Positions 17,609-27,916 of a stretch of DNA of 64,000 nucleotides are shown here, piece by piece. A model generated the notes under the pieces. It had not been told where the DNA came from and ran no database searches. It saw only the letters and a program-made list of their open reading frames with translations. Source of the stretch: Brenneria izadpanahii (GTDB lineage: Bacteria; Pseudomonadota; Gammaproteobacteria; Enterobacterales; Enterobacteriaceae); assembly GCF_017569925.1 (NCBI RefSeq), contig NZ_CP050854.1:1550001-1614000 (forward strand). Reading direction: 5' to 3'. Each line of letters opens with the position of its first letter. Position 1 is the first letter of the stretch. A program made the position numbers and the translations under genes.

Positions 17609-17905
17609 ATGACGAACTCGATCAACAAATGTAGTGCTGAAGAAACCGCCGCTTGCTGCTGCGTAGATGTTGGCACGGTGATGGATAATACCGATTGCAC
17701 CGCGTCGTACAGTAAGATTTTTGCCGATCGCGCCGAGGCTGAAGCGATGCTGAAAGCGTTGACGGACAAAGCCCGTTCCGTGGAATCCGAACCTTGCCAG
17801 ATCAACAGCAAACTGGACGCCGTGGAAGGCGGAGTGAAGCTGGACATTGATTTTATCTTTAGTTGCCAGGCCGAAACGATGATCTTTCAACTGGGCCTGC
17901 GTTAA
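17609..17905 (+). CDS. yfcZ: YfcZ/YiiS family protein
   Basis: 98 residues, cytoplasmic. N-terminal ACCCVDVGTVMDN with three adjacent cysteines, then an alpha/beta domain ending IDFIFSCQAETMIFQLGLR. YfcZ/YiiS proteins are small, of unknown function. The start at 17609 has a fine Shine-Dalgarno (AGAGGAG); the longer frame starts inside the repeat element. Position between fadL and fadI is conserved with E. coli. Confidence 0.9.
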   Translation: MTNSINKCSAEETAACCCVDVGTVMDNTDCTASYSKIFADRAEAEAMLKALTDKARSVESEPCQINSKLDAVEGGVKLDIDFIFSCQAETMIFQLGLR

Positions 17906-18058
17906 TTTGCGCGATGTTTATGGGGGCGGTACAGCGCCCCCATTTTTATTCTCTCTCTGCCTGCTTCCTCTCTCCCTCGCCCATTATTTCCCTACGTTGA
18001 TGCTCACACTTTTGTACTGCGCGCGTTTGCGTAATGTAACTATCTGGTTAACAATGAA

Positions 18059-18076
18059 ATCAGGTCTGACCTGCTG
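18059..18076 (+). promoter_or_regulatory. FadR operator upstream of fadIJ
   Basis: ATCAGGTCTGACCTGCTG is a near-palindrome containing GGTC-N-GACC, the FadR core, 37 bases before the fadI start. Fits repression of anaerobic beta-oxidation genes by FadR. Confidence 0.75.
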
Positions 18077-18113
18077 TGCGGCTATTTGATTTTCTCAGTT
18101 AGCAGGAGCGCTT

Positions 18114-19427
18114 ATGAGTGAGGTGTTACCACTGAGAACCTGTCGTGGCGATCGCGTGGCGATTGTGAGCGGGTTACGCACTCCGTTTGCCCGTCAGGCA
18201 ACGGCCTATCATGGCGTCTCCGCGCTGGAACTGGGCAAAATTGTGGTGAGTGAGTTGCTCATTCGTTCCGGCATCGCTCCCGAACTGATTGAATTACTGG
18301 TTTTCGGCCAGGTGGTGCAAATGCCGGAAGCGCCCAATATTGCCAGAGAAATCGTGCTGGGAACCGGCATGAGCGTGCACACCGACGCCTACAGCGTATC
18401 CCGCGCCTGCGCGACAAGTTTTCAGGCTGTCGTCAATGTCGCTGAAAGCATTATGGCGGGGACTATCGACGTGGGGATAGCCGGCGGCGCAGACTCTTCT
18501 TCAGTGCTGCCGATCGGCGTGAGCAAGCCGCTTGCCCGGATACTGCTTGATCTGAGCAAGGCGCGCACGCTGAGCCAGCGTCTTAAGCTGTTGACCCAAT
18601 TACGCCCCAGGAATTTATTGCCGGTAGCGCCGTCGGTGGCCGAGTATTCCACCGGCCTGCGGATGGGCGATATCGCCGAGCAGATGGCGAAAACCTACGG
18701 CATCACGCGGGAAGCGCAGGATGCGCTGGCGTATCGTTCTCATCGGCTGGCGGCCCGCGCGTGGGAAGAGGGCAAATTGCGTAATGAAGTGATGACGGCC
18801 TATGTGCCGCCTTACTTACAGGCGCTTGGCGAGGATAACAACGTGCGCCGAAACTCGGCGCCGGAGCACTATGCCCGGTTGAGCCCGGTTTTTGACCGCA
18901 AGCACGGCAGCGTAACGGCGGGCAACAGCACCCCGCTGACGGATGGAGCGGCGGCGATCCTGATGATGAGCGAGTCCAAAGCCAGACATTTGGGTTTTAC
19001 TCCGCTGGGTTATCTGCGCAGCTATGCCTTCAGCGCGATAGGCGTGCAGCAGGATATGTTGTTAGGCCCGGCCTATGCATCGCCCGTTGCGCTGGAGCGC
19101 GCCGGAATTAGGTTGTCCGATCTGGCGTTGATCGATATGCACGAAGCGTTCGCCGCCCAGACGCTGGCGAATCTGAAGATGTTCGCCTGTAAGGATTTTG
19201 CGCGCGACAAACTTGGACGCGGCGCTCCGCTGGGCGAAGTGGATATGGATAAATTCAATGTGCTCGGCGGCTCTATTGCCTACGGGCATCCGTTTGCGGC
19301 TACGGGCGCGCGCATGATCACTCAGACATTGAATGAACTGCGTCGCCGCGGAGGCGGTCTGGGACTGGCGACCGCCTGCGCGTCGGGAGGATTGGGCGCG
19401 GCGATGGTACTGGAGGTGACAGCATGA
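18114..19427 (+). CDS. fadI: FadI 3-ketoacyl-CoA thiolase (beta subunit)
   Basis: 437-residue thiolase cleaving 3-ketoacyl-CoA in beta-oxidation. Active-site cysteine in [12 protein letters not shown], GxH near the C-terminus ([16 protein letters not shown]) and the second cysteine in [10 protein letters not shown]. The N-terminus [12 protein letters not shown] is a thiolase signature. AGGAG Shine-Dalgarno. It overlaps fadJ by four bases (ATGA), the usual coupled fadIJ arrangement for the multienzyme complex working under anaerobic conditions. Confidence 0.96.
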   Translation: MSEVLPLRTCRGDRVAIVSGLRTPFARQATAYHGVSALELGKIVVSELLIRSGIAPELIELLVFGQVVQMPEAPNIAREIVLGTGMSVHTDAYSVSRACATSFQAVVNVAESIMAGTIDVGIAGGADSSSVLPIGVSKPLARILLDLSKARTLSQRLKLLTQLRPRNLLPVAPSVAEYSTGLRMGDIAEQMAKTYGITREAQDALAYRSHRLAARAWEEGKLRNEVMTAYVPPYLQALGEDNNVRRNSAPEHYARLSPVFDRKHGSVTAGNSTPLTDGAAAILMMSESKARHLGFTPLGYLRSYAFSAIGVQQDMLLGPAYASPVALERAGIRLSDLALIDMHEAFAAQTLANLKMFACKDFARDKLGRGAPLGEVDMDKFNVLGGSIAYGHPFAATGARMITQTLNELRRRGGGLGLATACASGGLGAAMVLEVTA

Positions 19428-21613
19428 GCGAGCGGCAACCGTTATCAGCCCCGTCGGAGAACGTTTCGGCTTTTTCCCTGACTATTCGTCCGGACAATAT
19501 CGGCATCGTCACTATTGATGTCCCAGGCGAAAAGGTCAACACGCTGAAAAGCGAATTCGCCGGGCAGTTCAGGAAGATCCTTGAGCAGGCCCGGCAGCAT
19601 CTTTCGCTCAGGGGGCTGGTGCTGATTTCCGCCAAGCCGGATTCGTTTATCGCCGGCGCGGACATCGGTATGCTGAATCGCTGCGCCAGCGCGGAGCAGG
19701 CGGAAAATCTGGCGAAACAGGGACAGGATACGTTCGCATACCTTGCCGCGCTGCCTTTCCCGGTGGTTTCGGCCATTCACGGCGCCTGTCTGGGGGGCGG
19801 ATTAGAGCTGGCGCTGGCCTGTGATTATCGGGTGTGTTCGCTGAGTGATAAAACGGTATTGGGCCTACCGGAAGTGCGGCTAGGTTTATTACCCGGCTCC
19901 GGCGGTACGCAGCGTTTGCCCAGGCTGATCGGGGTGGATAACGCACTGGATATTATCCTGACCGGACGGCGTATTCGCGCGCGTCAGGCGGTAAAACTGG
20001 GACTGGTTGACGACGCGGTGCTGCACAGCATTTTGCTGGAAACGGCAACCGGGATGATCAAACAGGGAAAACGTAAAAAAACCGCGCCGCTGAACTGGCG
20101 TTCCCGTGTGCTGGGCTGGCCGGTGATCAGGCGGTTGTTATTCAAATTCGTCAAAATTAAAACGCGGGCCAGAACCCAGGGTAATTATCCGGCCGCGGCG
20201 CGCATTATTCAGGTGATTCGCCGGGGAATGGAAAAGGGCGCGGAGGAAGGCTACCGCCAGGAGGCCAGAGCGTTCGGCAAGCTGGTGATGACGGCGGAGT
20301 CAGCGGCGTTACGCCGCCTGTTTTTCGCTTCAACCTCGTTAAAAAGGGAGTCCGCCGCTGCGGCTGATGCGCGGCCTATCCGCCTGGTCGGGGTTCTGGG
20401 GGGCGGATTGATGGGCGGCGGCATTGCCCATATAACCGTCATGCGCGGTGGTTTACCGGTCCGGATTAAAGATATTAATGAACAAGGCGTTAACCATGCG
20501 CTGAAATATAGCTGGCAGTTGCTGACGGCGCAGGTTCGGCAAAAACGCATGAAGCCTGGCGAGCAGCAACGGCTGATGGCGTTGATTTCCGGCAGCACGG
20601 ATTACCAGGGATTCGAATATACCGATATGGTCATCGAAGCCGTATTTGAAGACCTGCCGCTGAAACAGCAGATGGTGGCGGAGGTTGAACAACACGCCGC
20701 CCCGCATACGATTTTTGCGTCCAACACCTCATCATTGCCTATTCATCAGATCGCACAGCGCGCGCGCCGCCCGCAACAGGTGATCGGTCTGCACTATTTT
20801 AGCCCGGTAGACAAGATGCCGCTGGTCGAGGTTATTCCTCATGCGCAAACCAGTGCGGAAACGATCGCCGCTACGGTGGCGCTGGCGAGAAAGCAGGGAA
20901 AAACGGCGATTGTGGTTGCCGATCGCGCGGGTTTCTACGTTAACCGCATACTGGCGCCGTATATTAATGAAGCGGCCTACTGTCTGCTGGAAGGCGAACC
21001 GGTCGAGTCTATTGATTATGCGCTGGTGCGTTTGGGATTTCCCGTCGGCCCGTTAACGCTGCTGGATGAGGTCGGCATTGATGTCGCCACTAAGGTGGTT
21101 CCGGTTCTCAGCCAGGGACTGGGCGCGCGCTTCAAATTGCCTCCCGCGTTTGACGCCATTTTGCAAGACGGCCGCAAAGGGCGAAAAAATGGTAAAGGAT
21201 TTTATCGATATAACGAAAAACGCCGCTTTTGGCGCGCTGAAAAAGAAGTGGATAACGCCATCTATTCGCTGTTGGGCGTGACCCCGAAAGCCCACCTCGA
21301 TCCTGCGCTGATCGGTCAGCGCGGCATGATGATGATGTTGAATGAAGCCGCTCGCTGTCTCGATGAAAACGTGATTCGCTGCGCCCGCGACGGGGATATC
21401 GGCGCCGTGTTCGGCCTCGGTTTTCCGCCGTTTCTGGGCGGCCCTTTTCACTATATGGATCGCCTCGGGATGGAGACGGTGGTGAAAGCGTTGCAGGTAT
21501 TGCAACAGCAGTATGGCGATCGCTTCGCGCCCTGTGAACGCTTGCTGACCATGCGGGAAAATCAGCAAACGTTTTATCCGGCCCAGGACGCCATTCCCGC
21601 GGGTTCCCCGTAA
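19424..21613 (+). CDS. fadJ: FadJ trifunctional enoyl-CoA hydratase/3-hydroxyacyl-CoA dehydrogenase/epimerase
   Basis: 729 residues. The crotonase half carries [11 protein letters not shown] and [19 protein letters not shown] (oxyanion hole), plus [22 protein letters not shown] with the catalytic glutamate region. The dehydrogenase half begins near residue 320 with [16 protein letters not shown] (NAD fold) and holds [28 protein letters not shown] and NGKGFYRY. It is the alpha subunit partner of FadI. It ends 11 bases before the convergent pilus operon, without an evident terminator between them. Confidence 0.96.
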   Translation: MSERQPLSAPSENVSAFSLTIRPDNIGIVTIDVPGEKVNTLKSEFAGQFRKILEQARQHLSLRGLVLISAKPDSFIAGADIGMLNRCASAEQAENLAKQGQDTFAYLAALPFPVVSAIHGACLGGGLELALACDYRVCSLSDKTVLGLPEVRLGLLPGSGGTQRLPRLIGVDNALDIILTGRRIRARQAVKLGLVDDAVLHSILLETATGMIKQGKRKKTAPLNWRSRVLGWPVIRRLLFKFVKIKTRARTQGNYPAAARIIQVIRRGMEKGAEEGYRQEARAFGKLVMTAESAALRRLFFASTSLKRESAAAADARPIRLVGVLGGGLMGGGIAHITVMRGGLPVRIKDINEQGVNHALKYSWQLLTAQVRQKRMKPGEQQRLMALISGSTDYQGFEYTDMVIEAVFEDLPLKQQMVAEVEQHAAPHTIFASNTSSLPIHQIAQRARRPQQVIGLHYFSPVDKMPLVEVIPHAQTSAETIAATVALARKQGKTAIVVADRAGFYVNRILAPYINEAAYCLLEGEPVESIDYALVRLGFPVGPLTLLDEVGIDVATKVVPVLSQGLGARFKLPPAFDAILQDGRKGRKNGKGFYRYNEKRRFWRAEKEVDNAIYSLLGVTPKAHLDPALIGQRGMMMMLNEAARCLDENVIRCARDGDIGAVFGLGFPPFLGGPFHYMDRLGMETVVKALQVLQQQYGDRFAPCERLLTMRENQQTFYPAQDAIPAGSP

Positions 21614-21624
21614 TGAAGGGGAGC

Positions 21625-22587
21625 CTAGTTAATGGTCACGGTTACCGTGACGGTATCGGTATAGACGCCCGCCGGCTGGTTGGCCTGGGCGCTATTGATG
21701 CGTGCGGTATAGGGAATACTCTGCACCAGTCCCAATCCGGTGGCGGTGTAGTCGGCATTTTCGGTCCAGGCGATGTTGTCCCGATAAATCTGGTATTGCA
21801 GATAATATGGCGTGCCGTTTACGCTGGCCGTCATTCTGCGCCAGTTGTCATCATCGGGATGCGTGCTGGTCAGCTTCACCGTATAGGCGCCGTCTTTGGT
21901 GCAGTTCACGCCGATGCTGCTGCTGATCGGCGGAAAATCGGCGGGCAGCGCCGCGATGCCGAAATTAATATCGGGGGCGCTGGCGATCAGGCAATCGTTG
22001 GTGATGGTCATCGACAGACTCAGCGTGGATGTAATGGTGCCTTCGCTGTAAACGCATAACCCCAACACTCCGACGCTGCACACTTTGTAATCCCATTTGA
22101 TCGTAATGACATCGGTATAGGTTCCGGCGGCGACGTTATTGCCCACGCTGGTTTTGATGTAGATGGGCAACGTGCCGTCGGAGGCATTGAACAATCCCAG
22201 CAGCCCCAGAAAGGTGGTCTCGCTCCAGGTATTGCTGGAGCCGATGTCGTAGAGCGATGCGCAGCCGGAATCCATGCACAACGTGTAGGGAATATAGTCG
22301 CTGCTGCTGTCGCGGCGTAGCCGCATGGTGTTGCCGGCGGCATTGGTGTCGCCGATAATCGTCGCCGTGATGGTGTTGGTGCTGATGAGACTCAGAAGAC
22401 TGCCGCTGCAACTGAACCCGCTGCCGGAGGTGACTATCTGCGATGTGCCGTTGACGCCTACGACGGAAGAGGCGTACGGACCGAGAACCGTGCTGCTGGC
22501 GGGCGCCGTGCAGGCGGAAAATCCATACGGCGCGACGCTCAGCCCCAGCAGCAGAACGACGATGCGTAATAGCGAACTCTTCAGCAT
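21625..22587 (-). CDS. Csu-type pilus tip adhesin, two SCPU domains
   Basis: 320 residues. Signal peptide MLKSSLLRIVVLLLGLSVAP. Two spore-coat-U (SCPU) domains: residues about 25-170, and about 195-320 with CLIASAPDINFG, GVNCTKDGAYTVKL and the closing GVYTDTVTVTVTIN strand, the donor-strand type end of archaic pilins. The two-domain build and last position in the operon match CsuE, the tip adhesin of archaic (sigma-class) chaperone-usher pili in Acinetobacter. Shine-Dalgarno AAGGAT lies at the end of the usher gene; spacing 4 bases. Confidence 0.83.
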   Translation of the reverse strand: MLKSSLLRIVVLLLGLSVAPYGFSACTAPASSTVLGPYASSVVGVNGTSQIVTSGSGFSCSGSLLSLISTNTITATIIGDTNAAGNTMRLRRDSSSDYIPYTLCMDSGCASLYDIGSSNTWSETTFLGLLGLFNASDGTLPIYIKTSVGNNVAAGTYTDVITIKWDYKVCSVGVLGLCVYSEGTITSTLSLSMTITNDCLIASAPDINFGIAALPADFPPISSSIGVNCTKDGAYTVKLTSTHPDDDNWRRMTASVNGTPYYLQYQIYRDNIAWTENADYTATGLGLVQSIPYTARINSAQANQPAGVYTDTVTVTVTIN

Positions 22588-22591
22588 GGTT

Positions 22592-24988
22592 TTATCCTTT
22601 ATTGTCTATTTGGCAGGTCAGCGGGCCGATACTCGCCATCATGGTCAGGTTTTTGGGCAGGGTGAATTCAACCCGGCAGGTCCGACCGTCTTCCTGTTTA
22701 AACCGTAAACGGTTGACGGCGCCAAGATTGGAAAAATACACCAGCCCATCGTGGCCGCTGATGGTCGTAGCGCCGCTGACCTCCTCGGTAACCCAGGTGC
22801 CGATAGCCAGCGGCTGGCCCTGGCTATTGCGTAAAGCGACATTGGCGGAAAGCACCTGATGGACGGGGAAAGTCACGACGATACCGCTGCCTTCCTTGAC
22901 CGAAATGCGATCTTCCACGCGGGGTGTTTCCACATTGGCGGGAAGCGGCAGCGGATCGATGGCCACATTGGCCGAGTAGTTGGATGTCACCCAGGGCACC
23001 AGCAGATGTCCGCGCCGGTTGGTTACTCCCACCAACTGGTTTTCGTACTTGACCGGCACCCCTTCGTAGCCTTCGGTATCGACGATGATGAAGGCATCGT
23101 TAATACGGTTGCTGGGAAATAGGCTGCCGTCCATATAGATCAGCGAACCGCTGCTTTCCCCCCACTGCGTGGTGTTGCCTTCATTACCGTAGACGCCGCC
23201 CTGCAGCAGATTGTAAGGGCCGCGCCAGCTCAGCGAGCCCTGGTGATAAGGATTTTTCCCCGCGGCGTAAGCCAGGTTCCAGCCGAACCCGCCGTCGGTA
23301 GGGGCGGCGCGGGTGACCCCCAAGCGGGGAGCGTAATTGCTGTTCGCGTCACGCTGCACGCCGGCGTTGATGGTGTCGCGTGAGCCAAAGGGAACAACCA
23401 GTTGGATTTGCGCGCTGTAGTCATTTTCTCCCAACGTTTTGTTGAGCGCTGCGTAGATCGAACTGTTTTTCCACAACTGACGGCTATAAGACAGGTTCAG
23501 TAATTTGATGCGCGAACGATCGGACGAGGTGATATCGAAATAGCCGACGCCCAGCGTGCCGTTTCCCTTGCCGAACAGCTGGGTGCTCAGCGTGGCCTGA
23601 TTGCTCTCGCGGCTGAGGGGCATATCGCTGTAAATGGTGGTCAGATCGCGATACGACGGGTTGCGTTTGGCATGTTGCAGATTCAGCCCGAACAATTGGG
23701 CGTAATAGGAATATCCCAGCGTGTATTGTTGGCCGCTGGCGTTTTTTTCGCTTTGGCTGTACGACGCGCTGACCGTTCCCCAGCGGCCAATGGTAAAATC
23801 GGTGCCTGCGCCCGCCAGATACAGATCCTGCATCGCTTCCGCATGGCTGGAAAGCGTCAGCCAGTTGGTGAGGCCGTAACGATAAATGCCGCTGAAAGCC
23901 GGGGTGGAGGAATAGGCATCATTCCTGAACCCGTAGTCCTGGCGCAGCGCGCCCACCGATAAGTCGAAATCGCTCAGTCCGGCGCGCAGCAGTTCGTTGG
24001 ATACATAAAACGGGATGGTGGTGGACACCTGCCGCCCCTGAGCGTCGGTGGTAATGACCGTCGCTTCGCCGGCGCCGTTGAGATACGGCGTATTGGTTAG
24101 CGTGAACGGGCCGGGATTCAGGTTGGTGCTATTGGCCCTATACCCATTGATAAACAGATCCAGCGTGCTGGGAACCGCCGCCGAGCCGGTGTACTGCAAC
24201 ATCGGATAGGTCACGATGTCGGGGCGCAGACCAAAATTGCGGCTGATGCGCGCGCCGCCCATGCGCACGGAATTGCTCCAGGTCAGCGAGTTGCTGACCA
24301 AATCCCCCACCTGATAAGTCAGTACGCGATCGCTGTCGCTGTAGCGCCAGTAAGTATCGAAGCGTCTATAGCCGTCGGGCTGGCCGCCGGCTCCGCTTTC
24401 GGTTCTGAAGTTGTAAATGCCGGTATTGGACACAATGCCATAGTCGCTAAACAGGCGCTGTTCCATTAGGGTATTCAGCGTGTCTGCGCCGCCGGACGGG
24501 GCGGAGTAATAGGCGTTATAGTTAAATAACATCCCCACGCTGCTGCGTGGTCGGATACGTTCCGAACCGATAGCGCCGCCCTCGACGCTCTGTTCGGGGA
24601 GCCAGGAAGGCGGTACGGTCAGTTTTAATCGCTGTTGACTGGGATCGTACTCCGCTTTAACCCCTGGCAGTTGATTGACATTAACCTGTCCCCAGGTTTT
24701 TTTCGGCAACCTGATTTTATTTTCTTCCAGTACCGAGGCATCTACATAATAATTTCCATTACGATAATTAACCGGTACAACGATATTATTACTCTGATCG
24801 TTGACGACAAGAGTTAAATAATAAACGGCTTCATCAATTGATGGTCGGACTCGCGGCGGCGGCGGCAGATCGGAATATTCTTCCGCATAGGACGATGCAG
24901 AATAAAGAAATAATAGACAGACGGCAGAGGCCAATAATGCGTGAGATATCGCGATGGCATATTTTCTCACATTAATGACTATCTTCAT
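22592..24988 (-). CDS. Csu-type fimbrial outer-membrane usher
   Basis: 798 residues from the ATG at 24988 (Shine-Dalgarno AAGGATATA); the longer frame would need a GTG 24 bases upstream. Signal peptide, then usher N-terminal domain (DEAVYYLTLVVND), beta-barrel with plug region (FINGYRANSTNLNPGPFTLTN, read in parts), and C-terminal domains ending with RVEFTLPKNLTMMASIGPLTC. It secretes and polymerises pilin-chaperone complexes across the outer membrane. It belongs to the archaic Csu branch (CsuD), as the SCPU subunits around it show. Confidence 0.9.
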   Translation of the reverse strand: MKIVINVRKYAIAISHALLASAVCLLFLYSASSYAEEYSDLPPPPRVRPSIDEAVYYLTLVVNDQSNNIVVPVNYRNGNYYVDASVLEENKIRLPKKTWGQVNVNQLPGVKAEYDPSQQRLKLTVPPSWLPEQSVEGGAIGSERIRPRSSVGMLFNYNAYYSAPSGGADTLNTLMEQRLFSDYGIVSNTGIYNFRTESGAGGQPDGYRRFDTYWRYSDSDRVLTYQVGDLVSNSLTWSNSVRMGGARISRNFGLRPDIVTYPMLQYTGSAAVPSTLDLFINGYRANSTNLNPGPFTLTNTPYLNGAGEATVITTDAQGRQVSTTIPFYVSNELLRAGLSDFDLSVGALRQDYGFRNDAYSSTPAFSGIYRYGLTNWLTLSSHAEAMQDLYLAGAGTDFTIGRWGTVSASYSQSEKNASGQQYTLGYSYYAQLFGLNLQHAKRNPSYRDLTTIYSDMPLSRESNQATLSTQLFGKGNGTLGVGYFDITSSDRSRIKLLNLSYSRQLWKNSSIYAALNKTLGENDYSAQIQLVVPFGSRDTINAGVQRDANSNYAPRLGVTRAAPTDGGFGWNLAYAAGKNPYHQGSLSWRGPYNLLQGGVYGNEGNTTQWGESSGSLIYMDGSLFPSNRINDAFIIVDTEGYEGVPVKYENQLVGVTNRRGHLLVPWVTSNYSANVAIDPLPLPANVETPRVEDRISVKEGSGIVVTFPVHQVLSANVALRNSQGQPLAIGTWVTEEVSGATTISGHDGLVYFSNLGAVNRLRFKQEDGRTCRVEFTLPKNLTMMASIGPLTCQIDNKG

Positions 24989-25013
24989 TATATCCTTGCT
25001 AATAAAGAGCACG

Positions 25014-25799
25014 TTATTTACGTTTAATCAGAACCGGTTCGGCAATATCGGATAAATTGGTAAAAAGCTGCTGGGAGCTTCCCGGCACCGCGGCGCCCGC
25101 CGGCAGCGGCCAGCGCATTTCCTGTCCGGGCAAGACATAGCCCAGAAAACCGCTGGTCATGGTGATTTTATTGCTGGCGCCGTCCGGCGTCGTCGACCAG
25201 TACACATTACTGAGCCGGGCGTGAACCCGTCCGTTATTACGCAGGGAAAGATAGGGTTTCCCCGCAACCGACACGATACTCCAGTACAAATCTGGCCGAA
25301 TCGGACCATCAATGGCGCGTTTTTTACCGGGACGCTCCTGCGTCCATATGCCTTCGCCGTCAATAAATAACGGCAGTAGATAGCGCATTTGAAACTGCAA
25401 TCCCATTTTCGGCGTTTGCTGATCGCGATAGGGTTCGGCGATCTCGTCAATAATGATGCGATAAGCGCGTTCGGTATTGGCCGGCGCCGGGGTGGTGCGC
25501 ATCAGCCGAATCATATGGCGCTTGCCGGGATCGAGCGAGGTGAAGGGCGGCGTGGCGATGACGTCCTGCTGTTCGGCATAGCGATCTTTAAAATCCACCT
25601 GCTTCCAGGCCATAATCCGGATTTGCATTCCCACGGGCGCGCTGCCCTTGTTTTCCAGCCACAGGGCGGAGGCGTTTTCATCGGACTCGATAACCTGATA
25701 AATCGGCCAGACGAGAATATTGCTGGCGGCGAAACAACGCGCGGCGCTGAACGCTAATATCATAATAACTAATTGAATAATAATGACTAATTTCTTCAT
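25014..25799 (-). CDS. Csu-type periplasmic pilus chaperone
   Basis: 261 residues. Signal peptide ending RCFAA, then an Ig-like PapD-family fold: VWPIYQVIESDENASALWLENKG, PPFTSLDPGKRHMIRLMRT (subunit-binding strand with conserved arginine) and FQMRYLLPLFI. Archaic chaperones (CsuC) hold SCPU pilins by donor-strand complementation and hand them to the usher. Gap to the upstream pilin gene is 18 bases, to the usher 25. Confidence 0.88.
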   Translation of the reverse strand: MKKLVIIIQLVIMILAFSAARCFAASNILVWPIYQVIESDENASALWLENKGSAPVGMQIRIMAWKQVDFKDRYAEQQDVIATPPFTSLDPGKRHMIRLMRTTPAPANTERAYRIIIDEIAEPYRDQQTPKMGLQFQMRYLLPLFIDGEGIWTQERPGKKRAIDGPIRPDLYWSIVSVAGKPYLSLRNNGRVHARLSNVYWSTTPDGASNKITMTSGFLGYVLPGQEMRWPLPAGAAVPGSSQQLFTNLSDIAEPVLIKRK

Positions 25800-25817
25800 G
25801 TTTTTATTATGCCTATT

Positions 25818-26345
25818 TTAATAGGTCACACTGACGGTTACGCTATCGGTATATTCCCCTGCCGGCGGCAGCGGCGCGGCGCCGAAATATCGTGCATACA
25901 CGGTGTAGGTCTGCGTGGCGGCGGGAAAAGATGAAATGCTCATCGCCAAATCACCGGTTCCCCATACCTGCGTACGCGACGCGTCGCGATAGAGCTGGTA
26001 TGGAAGCGAACTCGTTCCCGTCGTATTCATGACGTAGCGCCGCGAACTGTTTCCGCCGTGCAGCCCATAGTCCAGTTCGATGGACACCGTTATGCCGGGC
26101 GTGCAAGTCACGACAATCGATCCGTTTCCCGCCGAACTGGCCACGTCAACATTGGCCACGGCGGCGCTTTGCGTACCGAAATCGATGTTTCCCAGATCGG
26201 ATATGCTGCTGCCGACGTTATTGCCGAACGCGCATCCTTTCTGAATTTCCGCGCCTACGGTAAAGGTGCTGCTCACGGTCAATGCCCCGGCTGGAGCGGC
26301 GGCCAGCGGCAGCAAGGCGATGAACAGCATTGGTCGGCATGACAT
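25818..26345 (-). CDS. Csu-type SCPU pilin, minor subunit
   Basis: 175 residues. Signal peptide ending APAGAL, one SCPU domain: KGCAFG near the N-terminus, INFG-like DLGNIDFGTQSAAVANVD, SIVVTCTPGI with the second cysteine, YQLYRDASRTQVWG and the C-terminal strand GEYTDSVTVSVTY. Placed between the presumed major pilin and the chaperone, as csuA/csuB in Acinetobacter. Shine-Dalgarno AGGAAAG. Probably an adaptor or minor rod subunit. Confidence 0.82.
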   Translation of the reverse strand: MSCRPMLFIALLPLAAAPAGALTVSSTFTVGAEIQKGCAFGNNVGSSISDLGNIDFGTQSAAVANVDVASSAGNGSIVVTCTPGITVSIELDYGLHGGNSSRRYVMNTTGTSSLPYQLYRDASRTQVWGTGDLAMSISSFPAATQTYTVYARYFGAAPLPPAGEYTDSVTVSVTY

Positions 26346-26484
26346 TCTGCTTTCCTGCCGTTAATCAAGGGGGGCAGTAATAACGGGGACATCGGGCCGA
26401 AAAGGGCGAGGCTGCTCCCACTGCCTGACGGCATAAGGGAAAAATTCGGGCTGCATTGGCGCTTCCTTGTGATTTAAGCATCAT

Positions 26485-26516
26485 AAAAAAGGCCAAAACC
26501 AAACGGTGATGGCCTT
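26485..26516 (-). terminator. Intra-operon terminator after the first pilin gene
   Basis: On the minus strand AAGGCCA ... TGGCCTT forms a 7-bp stem with a 14-base loop followed directly by six T residues. It begins 9 bases after the stop codon of the first pilin gene and 140 bases before the next. It should end most transcripts and keep the first pilin in excess. Confidence 0.8.
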
Positions 26517-26524
26517 GAATATCA

Positions 26525-27070
26525 CTACCATTCAACGGTGGCGGCAACCGTATCGGTATAGGTGCCGGCGCTCGGCGCCAGGATAGTTTGATCCGAAGGC
26601 AGAATACGGGCATGAACGGGAATGGATTGCGCGCTCCCGGTGGCGGTGAGGGCGATGCCGTCGGCGTCGTTCAGCGGTATTTCCGTGGTCATATTGGCGT
26701 CGGTATATAAACGATAAGGAATATTGTAGGTGCCCCCGCTTGATGCCAGGGTTCGTAGCGAGCTGTTGTCGTTTGCCCCCGTACCGATGCGCACGGTTGC
26801 GGGCGTGCCGGTTGAACAGGTTACCGTTAATCCGTTGCCGGAGGTGCTGGTCACCTGACCGTCAATATTGGTGGCCAGACTATCGTGCGTACCGAAATCG
26901 ATGGTGCCCCATGTGCTGCCGCTACTGGTGCCGCTGTCCACCGCACACGCGGTGGTAATGGTTAACGTCACTCCGATGTTGCCAGTGACCGTTTCGCTAT
27001 GCGCGACTGAAGCGCCGCCCAGCGTAAATAACGCCACCAGGGGAGGTAAGAGCGTTTTCTTTGCATTCAT
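26525..27070 (-). CDS. Csu-type SCPU pilin, probable major subunit
   Basis: 181 residues from the ATG at 27070, preceded by AAGGAG; the longer frame is unsupported. Signal peptide ending SVAHSE, then one SCPU domain: TTACAVDSG, TWGTIDFGTHDSLATNID, LTVTCSTGTPATVRIG, IPYRLYTDANMTTEIP and a C-terminal strand GTYTDTVAATVEW. As the first gene, separated from the rest by a terminator hairpin, it is the likely rod subunit (CsuA/B equivalent). Composition rich in Thr, Ser and Gly is typical. Confidence 0.83.
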   Translation of the reverse strand: MNAKKTLLPPLVALFTLGGASVAHSETVTGNIGVTLTITTACAVDSGTSSGSTWGTIDFGTHDSLATNIDGQVTSTSGNGLTVTCSTGTPATVRIGTGANDNSSLRTLASSGGTYNIPYRLYTDANMTTEIPLNDADGIALTATGSAQSIPVHARILPSDQTILAPSAGTYTDTVAATVEW

Positions 27071-27916
27071 ATTAACTCCTTTATATTTAACCGCATTTAT
27101 TTCACCAGTAATAAGAAACAGGCCGAATAATTCATCGGCATAGCTGTCGTTTCCCGTTGCTGGTGGCGTATTAACCATTTATTAATAACGATAAAGATAA
27201 TCATTATTATGAATAATATTAATCGAATGGCTGAGCTTTCTGTGTTTACAGCGTATTTTGATTTTTCTTCATGGTGAAATAAAAAGTACCGCAAGGAGAC
27301 TAATATGAGGTTGATATATTAATCGTAGCGTTCCACATAATTAATAGTGGCGAAAGCTCTTTATGATGCCAATGGCTATTTCTCCGCGTCTGCTGATTCA
27401 ATTATCTGTGACGGGATTTTATTTTTGTTTAATAAAGGTATTAGCCTATTAAAATAAAGATAGAAGCAGAATGAATGTTTAACAATGTGTGCATATTGAT
27501 ATGTAATAAAAAAGTTTAAAAGATAATGATGTTGCTATTTTATGTGTTTTTATCCCTTATTATTGGTTTTTCATAGTGTTTTAATCCAAAATCATGATCT
27601 TTATCTCTGCCTTGGCTAAGGGGGCGCGAGCGGATGTTCGGTGAGCTTGAGATGGCGTTTGAAAGCGGCTACCGGCTTATCGTGGGTTGATTTTTGTGGA
27701 AATAACCTGCTCGCCGCCGCTTGCCATACTTGGCGAACCTGCGGGGGTTACGCTAAAACGCTCCCTTTATTTAGTGATTAAATTTACAACAGGAATCTGT
27801 AATAATACCCTTTCGTTGTAAGCTGACATTGTATCAGGCTGGCCTGTTGTACATATCAACTTATTGATTCGTAATCGTTTTGATTACAATATTTGTCATC
27901 AACAAAGCGGTGTGAT
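27071..27916. promoter_or_regulatory. Long AT-rich region upstream of the pilus operon and sixA
   Basis: About 845 bases without a credible gene. 27071-27600 is strongly AT-rich, the type of DNA bound by H-NS, and should hold the pilus promoter on the minus strand. 27600-27780 is GC-richer and contains only short broken frames. The last 130 bases lead to sixA. No specific operator recognised. Confidence 0.45.

Noticed and set aside
27097..27294. 65-codon minus-strand frame upstream of the pilin gene
   Set aside because: Overlaps the leader of the pilin gene, lacks a Shine-Dalgarno, and its hydrophobic look follows from AT-rich DNA.
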